Source of the DNA: Odontesthes bonariensis
Lineage: Eukaryota > Chordata > Actinopteri > Atheriniformes > Atherinopsidae
Direction: 5' to 3'
Assembly (NCBI RefSeq): GCF_027942865.1
Contig: NC_134516.1
Location: 26,901,038 to 26,965,037 of the forward strand
Length of the DNA: 64,000 nucleotides
Shown: in pieces, positions 44,309 to 54,920 of the stretch
Layout: each line of letters begins with the position of its first letter
How positions within the stretch are numbered: the stretch's first letter is position 1
The notes under the pieces: generated by a model
Databases searched by the model: none
What the model was told of the DNA's origin: nothing
The model's input: the letters and a program-made list of their open reading frames with translations, nothing else
Program-made: the position numbers and the translations under genes

Positions 44309-47048
44309 GGCGAGACACTACAGGTGAATAGGGTAATATTTTAAAATAATAGATATCGCCATGAAACTTCCTCAGTTGATTACTTATACAAGTATGAAAA
44401 GAAAATGTATTACAAGTTTTAGAAATTTGTATGTTTAATTATGCAAATTAGGCATGATCTCATTAAATATATGTGCACATTTGCATATATTTCCGGAAGA
44501 TAGATCTGAACATATGATAAAACCAGGTGCAAAATTATTTTTTCATTTTGTTTACACACAAAATGAAAAGAAAATTAGAGGGATTTCAAATATACTGTCC
44601 ATAGTCAAAAACATCGATTTTTGCCTTTTTTTTTATCATGTCACATAAATCAGGCCAGGAATTATTTATCAAAAAATCCTTCTGTTAATATATTCAGAAT
44701 ACTGCTATGTGTATCACTGGAAAGTTTGGTGTTAGTAGGTGCTCCATAGACTGAGATATTGATACTGGAAAAATACAAAAAACTGATTTTGAGAAAAACA
44801 ATAATCTCGATTAGTGTTTGCTGTATCTCGATATACGATATATATCTCGATATCTATGCAGGAAAAAATAATAAAAATAAAAAAATCGCACCAAATTCAG
44901 CAAAGTTTTTTTTTATTGAAATGCAAACAGGTAGGCAGCCAAGTGCCTAGAGGTAGGTACTAGTAACAAAGTGCGTGTGCACCATTTATAACATTATTAA
45001 ACCAAGGAAGAAATATATTGTCTTATTGTAATAAACATAAAATCTGAGGGTAGACAGTTATATAGTGGAGCGCAGTGTTTCCCACAGATGTGAAGGCAAT
45101 GTGTGGTGGTGGGCTACGGGGTGGGGGTGTAAAAAATAAAAAATCTTCAAAATAATTCCTTCGTTAATAATTGGTCCCACATAACTTTATTGTATTAACC
45201 CATAAGAACCCAGACCCATTTCTACTTAAATGAAAATTAAGGGGGTTATAACACAGACTAAATAGACCACATAGAACCCATTTCAGAATTTTTTTCCAAA
45301 ATACCACCCCCCACTGTCAGAGATCTGTAATGTGACATATATGTCACATTGGGAGTTAAGAACCTGGATAATTTCTCCATCAAGGAAAATGATGGGGGAC
45401 GTAAGGATGTGTGACACAGGTGCGGCTTATCTGCAGATTATTTTCACATCTTCATCATTGTAAACAAATGAATAACATAGCTAATAATTACACTGGTGGG
45501 ACTGTTCAGCTGTTTCAGACTGATACCTCCGGTTCAGGCTGCTCCTCATCCTCAACACGCACTTCTCTCTTTCAATCGCGGAAAATATTTTTCAATACTC
45601 ATCTGGATTGAAGCATCAAATATTCAGTGTAAGAGTTTAAAAAACCTACTTTATTTGATTTGCAGCTGCTAGTGTTTTGACCTCGACAACCCAACTACGT
45701 TTTTTTTTTTTTACGGCAAAGTTGCAACTAGTTAACTTTATAAAAAAGGCGTAATCGCTTGTTTGCTATGGGTCAGGACGGGACAACATTGTATTCAAAA
45801 TATAAAATATTTTCATAGGACTTTTTAATGTGTGATTTTGTAAAGGTGCACGTGATACCAACCTTTCCTGAATTTCGGCAGTCGTCTTCTTTCGGTTGAG
45901 CCAGAGCTATAGAGCTAATCTAACGCGACGCTGAAGCTAGCAAGCTTCCAGGGAAGCACGGAGGGGAGGGGCTGTGTGTGTGAGTAGGCTATGCGAGAGA
46001 GACGCGAGGGACAGAGACTGAGAGCAGGGAAAGGAAATGCAGCTTAACGAATACGAGTATTTTTTTAAATAGCGTTAAAAAAAAATAATAATAACGAAAC
46101 GCAATATGTGGCGGCCGGTGTTGAATCTGTGGCGCACCGCCACGAATTAGTCTGTGTGGGAAACACTGGGAGGGGACAGCTCCACAGCACAGAAGGAAAA
46201 TAAGAGTGACGAAATCTTGTTCATTTAGGTTCTACAGCATTAACTCGAGAAATTCGATATGTCAAAATCTTTCTCGATTTCATAAAACATCTCGAGAAAT
46301 CGTAAAACTCGATTAATCGCCCAGTCCTAGATTTAAATAGGAGAATTCAATACATTAGTATTTGCTCTAAAACAGAATAAATGCTCAGGCCCTTAGTAAT
46401 ACTAATATTGAATAGAATAATCATAATAATAGATAATACATGCTCAAACCAATAAAAGATGGCATATCAATTCATTGAGACGTGCAACATGTATGACTTA
46501 TGACGGTGCCACTGCTGTGTCGCACAGGCACCGTCATTAACTCCGTCATTTTCTTTTATTGCATCTTGCAAAGGTCAATTGTTGCTTTCTCTTCTGTGAA
46601 AGTTGCGGTGTTACGGGGCATTTTCGGAGATTCAGCGAAAGCTAAACACAGAAGTGTCAGAGTCCACCACGTGATGCGTCTGAGCGAATCACGTTAGCAG
46701 AAACGAGCAGCAGCCAATGAGATTCTGTCATTAGCTGTAAATCCCCCTTTAGACATCCACGATTGGTTACTGATAGAAAGGAAGTGCCGTTATTTGGGTG
46801 ACATATTATTGTGCAGGAGACTCAGAGCTTTCCAACGATACCGGTCATGACAGACTTCAGTAAATAGACGAAGCTCGGCATGGCGCGTTGCAATGCTAAC
46901 TTTTTGGTCAATTCGGGGGAAACGTACTGCCGCGAGTAAACAAAATGTAATAAAATAAACATTTTAATTTATGTTGTCAACGTTTTCTTTATAGCAGGTC
47001 TAAAGAACACATCTGAAAAATCACTGTTTTTGCCTGCCGTGTCTCGCC
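44309..47048. mobile_element. 2.74-kb non-autonomous TTAA-target (piggyBac-type) element
   Basis: TTAA at 44305-44308 and 47049-47052, with a single TTAA at the homologous empty site (27780-27783). Tips GGCGAGACACTACAGG and the complement GGCGAGACACGGCAGG are inverted repeats. No transposase ORF. A hAT element (45073-46168) and low-complexity sequence with CTCGATA/TCTCGAG motifs (44800-44870, 46250-46320) are inside. The target-site evidence is direct, which is rare in a single window. Confidence 0.9.
45073..46168 (+). mobile_element. hAT element, full-length copy 2
   Basis: The left tip CAGTGTTTCCCACAG and the right tip TGTGGGAAACACTG are perfect inverted repeats. About 1.1 kb, over 90% identical to copies at 20893 and 58757. 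The interior holds a TGACATATATGTCACA palindrome (45332-45348) and AT-rich sequence but no transposase. I could not identify an 8-base target duplication. Confidence 0.88.
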
Positions 47049-47189
47049 TTAATGGAATGTGACTGGATGGTTAAAAACTGTGCAGAAAGGTTATCAAGAG
47101 AAGAAGAAAAGTGGGTGTGGTTTAACACGCTGCACGCCACAGCTGGATCTTATCGTATGTGCTGACAGTTGCAGAGTCCATCAGTCGGA

Positions 47190-47765
47190 CCAGAATGGAG
47201 CAGAACCAGGAGCAGAACCAGGAGCAGAACCAGGAGCTGAACCAGGAGCTGAACCAGGAGCTGAAGCTGAAGCAGGAGCTGAACCAGGAGCTGAAGCAGG
47301 AGCAGAACCAGGAGCAGAACCAGGAACAGAACCAGGAGCAGGAGCAGGAGCAGAACCAGGAGCAGAACCTGAAGCTGAAGCAGGAGCTGAAGCAGAAGCT
47401 GAAGCAGGAGCAGATCCAGGAGCTGAAGCAGGAGCTGAACCAGGAGCAGAACCTGGAGCTGAACCAGGAGCAGAACCAGGAGCAGAACCAGGAGCAGAAC
47501 CAGGAGCAGAACCAGGAGCTGAAGCAGGAGCTGAAGCAGGAGCAGAACCAGGGGCAGAACCAGGGGCAGAACCAGGGGCAGAACCCGGGGCAGAACCAGG
47601 AGCTGAACCATGAGCTGAACCATGAGCTGAACCATGAGCTGAACCAGGAGCAGAACCAGGAGCAGAACCAGGGGCAGAACCATGAGCTGAACCATGAGCT
47701 GAACCATGAGCTGAACCATGAGCTGAACCATGAGCTGAACCATGAGCTGAACCAGGAGCAGAACC
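47190..47765 (+). repeat. 12-bp coding minisatellite, long allele
   Basis: About 48 units of GAGCAGAACCAG / GAGCTGAAGCAG / GAGCTGAACCAT. The likely frame (ORF 47159-47905, 248 codons) gives QEQN, QELK and HELN repeats that would form an extended charged helix. All other frames are also open because the unit is divisible by three, so open length alone is not evidence of coding. Unique sequence on each side (SISRTRM before; NPSTRNRAGSSSGSTRPQ then a donor-like CACAG|GTCAGT after) is conserved with the left copy. Confidence 0.8.
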
Positions 47766-47889
47766 CTTCCACCAGGAACAGAGCCGGCTCATCCTCTGGG
47801 TCCACCAGGCCACAGGTCAGTGAGGAGGAGGTTTTTATTTTATTTCTTATTTATTTGGTTAGGACTCTGCACATTAATCAACATATCAG

Positions 47890-48129
47890 CAAAGCATCCA
47901 TGTAAATATGCCGGAGTTAGCACAGTTGCTAAATTTCATCCGTTGTCCTCAGGCAGGTATCATAAAAACACACAGACAATACAACATGACAAAAAACTAA
48001 AGAACAAACAAACAGAAAATCTTTAGAAAGATTCACATCAAAGTTAAGAGTCCGTACACAAAAGGGAAAAGACGGAGAGGTGACCCATGAGAGCAGCTCT
48101 GGCTGTTTTCAACCACTGTTTAAGGGTCT
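47890..48129. other. No recognised gene
   Basis: Short AT-rich stretch between the duplication and the next LINE fragment. Confidence 0.4.
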
Positions 48130-48470
48130 TTGGTGGTGGAATTGTCCCAGTTTCTAACACGAGTTGTTCCTCTGATGGACTCCACCATTTGGCCAAACTT
48201 AGTCCTGCATCATTGCTCATCAGTCTCCTCTAGTGCTCTGGGGTTTACTCTAGAGGATTCTGTCTTTATGAACTCCTGTAATAGTGGAGGGGCTAATCCT
48301 TTGGAAACCTTAAAGATGAGACAGACATCCAAAAACAGCTGATAGCTATCAAAGTCCAAGATTTTGCACTCTGATGTATGTGACCATGTTGTATAACAGC
48401 AGGAAACACGAGGAAGTATCACTGCATGCGTAGAAGTTTTTGCTGACTCCATAGTCAGGAAGCGTCTCAT
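48130..48470 (-). pseudogene. LINE reverse transcriptase C-terminal fragment
   Basis: The minus strand encodes ILPRVSCCYTTWSHTSE, then DVCLIFKVSKGLAPPLLQEF and RVNPRA, the post-palm thumb segment common in fish LINEs. The ends are undefined and the copy is short. Confidence 0.6.
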
Positions 48471-49306
48471 GTGTTTGAAATTTGTTAAGTTAGATTTAAT
48501 TGTATTTGTGACTTTTTAACGTGTTGCTTAAAATTAAGATTAGTATCAATATTATATTTCTGGATCTAGCAAATGCATTTGGTTCAGTGCCACATAGCCT
48601 TATTTGGAAAGCATTTGAGTATTTTAGAGTACCTGTAATAGTTGTTAACTTAGTAAGAGCATATTTTCAGGATATTAGACTGTGCTTAAGTACAGCAGGT
48701 TTCACAACAGGTTGGCAGAGGTTATAAATAGGCATTATGGCAGGGTGTGCGATTTCTCCATTAGCATTTACAATGGCCATGGAGATAATTATTAGAGCTT
48801 CCAAGTGGGTTGTAGGTGGAGAGAGACGTCAGGATGGCATGCGCCTTACACCAAGAGCATACATGGATGATATGACGTTAGTGACTACAACAGTGCCATG
48901 TATGAAGAGAATACTTGAGAGACTTAATAAAAATCTAAAGTGGGCTGGTATGAAAATCAAACCTACTAAGTCTAGAAGTATCTCAATAAGTACAGGGAGA
49001 TTAAGTGATAGAAAGTTTGTAATAGATGAAGAAAGCATTCCAATAATAAGGGAAAAGGCAGTGAAGAGTTTAGGCAGGTGTTACCAGGCAGACATGAATG
49101 ATGGAGAGCAGGCAGTGCAGTTTGGGAAAGATGTTGCTGAGGGACTGGATAGAATAAATAAATCAGAACTTCCAGGAAAGTTGAAGCTGTGGTGTCTGCA
49201 GTTTGGATTGTTTCCTAGGTTGATGTGGCCACTATCTGTGTATGAGATTCCATTATCTGTTGCAGAAAAAATGGAAAGATTAGTTAGTTTTTATATTAGG
49301 AAGTGG

Positions 49307-49346
49307 CTAGGCGTTCTTAGATGCTTAAGTATCTAAGAACGCCTAG
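49307..49346. repeat. Fold-back (16-base arms) at the MITE junction
   Basis: CTAGGCGTTCTTAGAT (49307-49322) is followed after an 8-base loop by its exact complement (49331-49346). The left arm is ordinary reverse-transcriptase coding sequence; the right arm is extra DNA just before the MITE. Confidence 0.9.
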
Positions 49347-49352
49347 GGAGCT

Positions 49353-50206
49353 GGGGCCGTATTACAGAAAATGTCCTATCTTAAGTCAAAAGTTAAGATA
49401 GGACGAGTGGAGATAAGATTTTTTCAAGTTTGGTATTACAGAAAGCAAATCCTTACTCTGTTTAGGAATCTTATCTTATCTTTGGAAATCCTATCTTATC
49501 TTGATTTAGGAATCCTAAGTAAGCGATCTAAACATCTACGATCGACTTTCATGTCTGTTACCTAGCAACTGATGCTACATTGCGTCTCGTGAAGTGTCGT
49601 CTTGTCAACAACTACTTAACAACTACTTAACAACGAGCCGAGAGTAAGAGAGAGAGAGAGGAAGATAGAGAGACTATCAAGTAGTACTATGGATAGTAAA
49701 CAGCGTAGACCTTTCCAAAGTCGGGCGGAGTTGCTCGGTTAACAATATTATTAAGTGCCGGGGCAAACGGTACCGGCTAATTAAAGTACGGTCGTCAAAG
49801 CGTAAAACATCGCCGGGGTCCATCATTGCCCTTTCGATATAAAAATTTCTATTTTCCCTACGACGTTGTGCTAATAAAATTCGTGCCATATTTTTTCGAT
49901 AGAACTGACAAATAACTAATAGGCCTACCTAACTGACAATAACTGACAAAACACCACTTAGGACAGCAAAGGGGGTTATCCTAAAGTTAGGACAATTTAT
50001 GTAAGGTTTTTCGAAGTTAGGATGCTTCTGTAATACACTTTTCTTAACTTGAGATAGGATGCGTAAACCAAGATAGGAAACGCTGTTCTGTAGTGCGCTT
50101 TTCCTAAATACGGTCCTAGTCTAGTTATTGTCTAGTTACCGTTACCACGGTAACTAGACAGATAAGATAAGATTCTCTAGTTAGGATGTTTCTGTAATAT
50201 GGCCCC
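49353..50206. mobile_element. Harbinger-like MITE inside the R2/NeSL LINE
   Basis: Tips GGGGCCGTATTACAGAAA and the inverted TTTCTGTAATATGGCCCC. About 850 bases with many CTATCTTA/TAAGATAGG repeats. The minus strand at 49677-49889 encodes MARILLAQRRRENR...DDRTLISRYRLPRHLIILL, a typical N-terminal piece of PIF/Harbinger transposase. No clean TWA duplication was found, perhaps because of the fold-back next to it. Confidence 0.7.
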
Positions 50207-50869
50207 TGGAGTATGGGAAGGGCATACTCCAGCTCCCAGTATCCAGTCTAGTAGAGGAGTTTAAATGTACTAAAGTTAGGACAGAGCTCCTGTTAGCTGG
50301 GAGTAAAGATGTGGTAGTTAGTAAGGTGGTTCCAAACCCAAACAAGGGGAGGAAGTGGAAACCAAGAATGGCAGCTCAGGAGGCAGAAGCAACTCTTAGA
50401 CAGAGATTGTGGGTAATGTACAAATAGGCCGGGGAGGCTTGGGGCTTGGCCCAGGCAAACCAGTGTGGAGTAGAGCAGGTCCCAAGGAGCAGAAAAAGCT
50501 AGTTGTTGAGCAGATTTGTAGACCGGAGGAAATGTTAAGGGGTGCAAAGGCAGTGGCTCAGGCTAAGCAGGGACGGTGGTTGAATTCGGAAGGTGTAGAG
50601 AAGAAAAAGCTTAGTTGGAAAGAACTGTGGAGTATGGAGGAAAGGAGTATTAGGTTTTTGATAGGGGCAACATATGATGTATTGCCAACTCCCCAGAACC
50701 TAAAACTCTGGGTAAATGGAGACCCGTTATGTTCGTTTATGTTCAGGTACTGCAACTCTAAGGCATATTTTGTCAGGTTGTAAGGTTAGTCTGTCACAAG
50801 GCCAGTATACATGGCGACATGACAAAGTATTAAGAAGCTTAGCTGCAGGTATTGAAGATAAATGAAGGC

Positions 50870-52130
50870 TTTCTGTTCTTGCTCTCGGTGGAAGAGGTCG
50901 CATTTCTCTCTGCTCCTCCCTCCCTGTTTTTTGCCCTGCTCAGCTCTGTCTGTGTGAGTGTCTTTTGGAGCATCTTTTTACATATCAGACGAATTCAAGT
51001 AAGATGGATCTGGTCAGCTGGGGTCTCAATGCTATTGATCAAATTTTCTCAAACGCGAAGTTGGGGAAAGGGGAACCCTCATGCCCCGAGGGCACATTCT
51101 TCGCTGGATACTCGGAGGACGCCTGGGGGAAGTGGCGTATCGTGTGTTTGGCGTTGCTGGCCGTCGAGGACGCGGAAGACGTCTACATATTTGGATTTAT
51201 GATACTCGGGTTCCTGCTGTTTGGAGTTGGAGGATACCTGGTATTTTGTGAAATTAAGAGATCGTGGAAGGCATTCGATTGGGTCACAAGAGCAATCAAC
51301 GCTCAGACTGAGATGCTATGTGAGCAGAATCGGAAGCTGGATGCAATCCTTGCGCAGGTTCGCAGGCTGGCTGAGATTCCTGGACTCTTTCTGGAAGAGA
51401 AATGGATTAATCTGGGAGAATGGTTGATTGATCACTTGGACCGGGCGGAAAGGGTCCACATCCCACAATTCGGCTGAATTGGGACTTTCGCCATGAGATA
51501 CCAGCTATGGACAATAAGACAGGCAACATAATCAGATGTCTGTCTGTACTAAATAAATTGTTATTCCAATCCGGCGCCCCCACACTGGCCTTGTAGCCAG
51601 CTGCAAAATCGTTCTCCACGCTTGTTATGATAACATGATGCTCTTTCCCATGTGCTCCCCCCTCCCCTTCCTGACACTCCTGTGAGATTTGTTGGACTGG
51701 CTGACATATTCCAACCTGTCAAGGACAATTTGCCTGATACAACACTCTGTGCAGACTTATTGAACAAACACACACGCACACACACACACATGCTCATTGA
51801 TAACACACGCAACTCCTCACCTCTTCACTGTCCCATGGCTTAAAGATGTTGTTATGTGTATGTGCTTTTTTCTGTGCTGAGGTTTTTTGCGATCTCAGAC
51901 CGTATCCTGATAAGGGTATAGTGTGAAGTATGATTTTTTTTTTTTCTCCTCCTCTCACCCAATGTTGTTCCCTTCCTTCTTATCTGGCGGCGCCTGTGGG
52001 CTGTGAGCTCGCGGGCTGCGTTGCCTTGGTCACACTCTCTCCCTGTTTGTTTCTGTGTTGTCTGTCATGACCGAAATTGGAATTTCCCCTTGGGGATTAA
52101 TAAAGTATAATTGAAATGAATTGAATTGAA
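50870..52130 (+). mobile_element. Retroposon carrying a membrane-protein ORF
   Basis: About 1.26 kb inserted in the R2/NeSL LINE frame between the reverse transcriptase and the nuclease. The 3' end has TTTCCCCTTGGGGATTAATA then AAGTATAATTGAAATGAATTGAATTGAA-type repeats, the kind of tail fish LINEs leave. The 5' end starts abruptly (GAAGGCTTTCTG). A short duplication (TGAAGG on both sides) is possible. Contains one intact ORF, a (CA)n near 51770, and no reverse transcriptase, so it must be mobilised in trans. Confidence 0.65.
51004..51477 (+). CDS. 157-codon single-pass membrane protein ORF in the retroposon
   Basis: ATG at 51004 in a good context (AAGATGG), stop TGA at 51475. Residues 1-45 are mixed with two cysteine/proline features (EPSCPEGTFFAGY). 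Residues 60-82 form a strongly hydrophobic helix (VYIFGFMILGFLLFGVGGYL). It is followed by a basic, tryptophan-rich stretch (EIKRSWKAFDW) and a long amphipathic helix (about 90-125, LCEQNRKLDAILAQVRRLAE). No signal peptide precedes the helix, so a signal-anchor topology is likely. No family is recognised. The ORF has no stops even though the host LINE is degraded, which suggests recent insertion or selection. Possible origins are an accessory gene of a LINE family or a captured host gene. Confidence 0.6.
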   Translation: MDLVSWGLNAIDQIFSNAKLGKGEPSCPEGTFFAGYSEDAWGKWRIVCLALLAVEDAEDVYIFGFMILGFLLFGVGGYLVFCEIKRSWKAFDWVTRAINAQTEMLCEQNRKLDAILAQVRRLAEIPGLFLEEKWINLGEWLIDHLDRAERVHIPQFG

Positions 52131-52725
52131 GGTAAACTTAGGACGGTCTAAGCTGAAGAGAATGCCAATTCAGTTTGTTCAAGAGGGGGAGAAAGTTAAT
52201 AAGACGATAAGGAGGCACGGCAGCTTGGAGGATGCTTGTGATTGGGAGATGCAGGTAGATTTAGGAAATAAGCTTGTTGTTCCCCAGGAGATAGCTTCTA
52301 CAAATCTAAGGCCTGATATAGTCTTGTGGTCTAGGAGTAGAATGAGAGTCTATTTCATAGAGCTGACGGTTCCTTGGGAGGAATTAGTAGCAGAAGCATA
52401 TGAAAGGAAAAAGCTTAGATATGTAGAGTTGGGGGCAGAAGCAGAGCAGCGAGGATGGAAGATTAGAATCTGTCCAGTGGAAGTAGGATGTAGAGGATTT
52501 GTTGCAAAGTCTGTTGTCTCATTGTTGAGGGAGCTCGGTGTAAGTGGACAGAGTGTGAGGAAAATAGTGAAAGAAGTGTCAGATAAGGCAGTAAAATCCA
52601 GCCAGTGGATTTGGATTAGAAGATGCAATAGCAGCTGGGGGCCCAGCAGGGGGAGCACTTAGGGTAAACAGACTCTTGAAAAAGCAAAGAAGAAGTTCAA
52701 GCTATTTAAGTGGAGGGTTTGGCAC

Positions 52726-53774
52726 TAGGGCTGCAACTAACGACTATTTTAATAGCCGACTAGTCACCGACTATTGAAACGATTAGTCGACTAATCGGAT
52801 AATTATTAATATTTTCTTAAATTTAGCATGAAGTTGCTTTAATTATGTGGCAAATGATAATAAATACAAGAAAGATGGTACTTCAATGAAAAATGCATAT
52901 TTTATTTAACTTTGCTGCTGATTCATACAAAAGGTAAATAAAAATGTCCTATCTGAAACCAATTAGGCACAGTGCTCGGTCAGTATAGACATAAATGCAT
53001 TAATAAATAAACCTCTGTCCATTTTTTAAGGACGGGCAAATGTGTTTTATAAAAAATAAATAATTAATTACAATCAAGTAAACATTTTTTTCCTGTAAAC
53101 CAAGGACAGGCACATTAGCAGCAGTAAAACAGTAAATAAAACAAATATGAAGTGCATTTTGTGAAGTACATTCAGTGGTCAACTGCACAGTCTGTTGCAA
53201 AATAACTTTACAATTCTCAACAGTCAACGGTCCATGGTGGCTCTCTTCTTCGGACTGCATGCATTTAATTTAAAATATGCGTGTCAGGCACAGTCAGGCA
53301 TAACGTTAAAGCTCTCTTTTAAAGCGAAAAAACGCGTATGAAATGTACATAAAAAACAAAACGTATTGGCTTGAATGTTACTTGAAACTTACCGAGGCGA
53401 GTCAGACTCCGTTTCGTTTAACTGCCCGACGTGCTTTCTCTTTAAATGTTCGTGCATCACCGAGGTGCTGCCGTGATACGTAAGGTCTGCTTTGCAAACC
53501 TTGCAAGTTATCTTTTTATTCGCCGTATCCAGGCTAAAATGCTCCCAAACTTTAGAAGTTTTGGCACGCGTAGCTAATGTGTTGGACGCCGCCATTTCTG
53601 TGTACGTTACCTCTCGACAGATACGCATGTGAGTACATGTGCGACTCTCGGCAGAGATTGTAATTAAGTGAGATGCCTCACTCTGTTGGAAAAACACGTC
53701 TGGCGACAATAGTCAACAATGGAATTTCTATTATCGATTTTTGTCGACAACGTCGACTAATCGTGGCAGCCCTA
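52726..53774. mobile_element. hAT element with perfect 8-bp target duplication
   Basis: TTTGGCAC at 52718-52725 is repeated at 53775-53782. Tips TAGGGCTGC and GCAGCCCTA are perfect inverted repeats, extended imperfectly by ACTAACGACTATTTTAATAG-type sequence and TCGACTAATCG motifs. 1,049 bases. It carries a BED-finger exon (minus strand) but no catalytic domain, so it is a deletion derivative of an autonomous hAT. Confidence 0.92.
53393..53595 (-). pseudogene. BED zinc-finger exon of a hAT transposase
   Basis: ATG at 53595 (MAASNTLATRAKTSK), then a BED finger: W-E-H-F ... C-K-V-C-K-A-D-L ... H-L-K-R-K-H. The exon ends at a consensus donor (CTCG|GTAAGTTTC at 53393/53392). The rest of the transposase is deleted. 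BED fingers bind element ends or host promoters, so the truncated protein could in principle compete for binding. Confidence 0.75.
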
Positions 53775-54168
53775 TTTGGCACACGTGATCCTTTTGAAAC
53801 CAGGCGGCCATTTTGGGTGAGTTGGCTTGGAGTGAGTTGTATGGCTTTGTTTTTGCTGGCATTTTTAGTGATTGTAGGGCTGTTTAGGTGAGTTTGTCTG
53901 CTGAATCTGCTAGTGTGTCTTGTCCTGCCTCCACCTCTGGCACCCTCTATATTTTCATTACCCCCTACCCGAACCGGGGTTTGAATCCCATTCCTACTCA
54001 TCTTACCTCTTTTATTTCTTCCCCTACCCGAACCAGGGTTTGCATCCCCACCCCGCTGTAACTGGTGTGCAGTTGGTGAGAGGCTGAGGTAGATTATGGT
54101 TGTTATGGTGTGAGGGGCAGTGTTGGCTGGCATTAGGGGGGTGACTCTGGGACGCCAGTGGTCATTGA

Positions 54169-54694
54169 CTGTGTTCGAAACCGCCTACTATTCCTACTAG
54201 TCATACTTTTTTAAGTTCCCGGATGTACAGTAGATGCATACTAGGTTCGCCGAAATGTTGAGTATTCATCATGAGGTTACTTGTCACACTCAAACTACCC
54301 AAGATGCAACGTAACGTGACGTCGCCCATCGCCATTTGAACGGTCAAATTCCGTTAACGGGACGAGAGCAGTCAAAACGGCATAACCGGAAGTGCGTTGC
54401 TCACTGCAGCTAGCTTTAGCGCCGAATTCGTGGGAACAAAATTGTAAATAGCCGGTATTTTGTCAGATTTTCAACACCTTGGGGGTCTAAACGACTACTT
54501 TGTCGCCTGAAAATGTTTCAAATGTTGCTAAAGTTATATATTTACAGAGTTTATAGCTTAAGCGAAATCAGCTTTTCAGGCCGGCTGATTTCGGCTCGGG
54601 CAGGAGTGAAATGCACTGTGTGTAAACGCTCTGCATGCTGTCTGATCGATGAGTATGCCGTTTTCAAGTATGTAGTAGGCGGTTTCGAACACAG
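54169..54694. mobile_element. MITE with CTGTGTTCGAAACCGCC tips
   Basis: CTGTGTTCGAAACCGCCTAC at 54169 and its complement ending at 54694 are near-perfect inverted repeats. 526 bases, no ORF. It contains TACTAGTCATACTTT near 54197 and GCATACTAGG near 54236. A target duplication was not resolved. Confidence 0.75.
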
Positions 54695-54920
54695 CCATTG
54701 TCTAGCCTCCTGGAGGTGTCGTGGGCCCAACTAGACGAAACACTGATGAAAGGAGGTTCCCACCTGATGACCCCAATGACATGTTGGTCAGCGCTGCTCA
54801 CTGATCTATATTATAGGGAGTATAGGGAATTATTCACTGAATCCGGTCCTTTATTTTTCATTTTCATTAAGCACAAGTTTCTTGTGTTTATATTGAATCA
54901 AAGATTACCCCAAGGTACTT

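Larger units (their letters stand above)
43373..47889 (+). repeat. Inverted duplicate of 27356-28722 (right copy, with insertions)
   Basis: 43373-44308 and 47049-47889 match the complement of the left copy at about 95%. The homology begins near CGACTCTGAACATC and ends near AACATATCAG. The two copies are 15 kb apart in opposite orientation. This copy carries the 2.74-kb TTAA insertion and a longer minisatellite. Confidence 0.85.
48500..52662 (+). pseudogene. Restriction-endonuclease LINE (R2/NeSL-type) ORF, interrupted
   Basis: Reverse transcriptase from about 48540: FLDLANAFGSVPHSLIW, MAGCAISPLAFTMAME, catalytic RAYMDDMTLV (Y-x-D-D, about 48868), GMKIKPTKSRSISI, and LPGKLKLWCLQFGLFPRLMW. After a MITE (49353-50206) it resumes (LQLPVSSLVEEFKC, then RGGLGLGPGKPVWS and LLSWKELWSM-like stretches to 50860). 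After a second insertion (50870-52130) it ends with the nuclease: RPDIVLWSRSRMRVYFIELT then PWEELVAEAYERKKLRY, carrying the P-D...E-x-(T/K) core of the restriction-like fold, and stops at 52660. There are in-frame stops (near 48725) and a frameshift near 50425. These LINEs insert at specific sites and lack an apurinic endonuclease. The 5' part, including the N-terminal zinc fingers, is missing. Confidence 0.82.
52663..54920 (+). other. 3' region of the R2/NeSL LINE with nested insertions
   Basis: Sequence following the nuclease stop: 52663-52725, 53783-54168 and 54695-54920 read as one untranslated region once the nested elements are removed. ACCCGAACC(A/G)GGGTTTG occurs twice (53971-53986, 54028-54043). 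The downstream end is not clear. Confidence 0.45.

Noticed and set aside
47059-47905. Five overlapping ORFs of 184-248 codons
   Set aside because: The 12-bp unit keeps all six frames open. Only the frame continuous with conserved flanking sequence (47159-47905) is considered, and even that is listed as a repeat rather than a gene.
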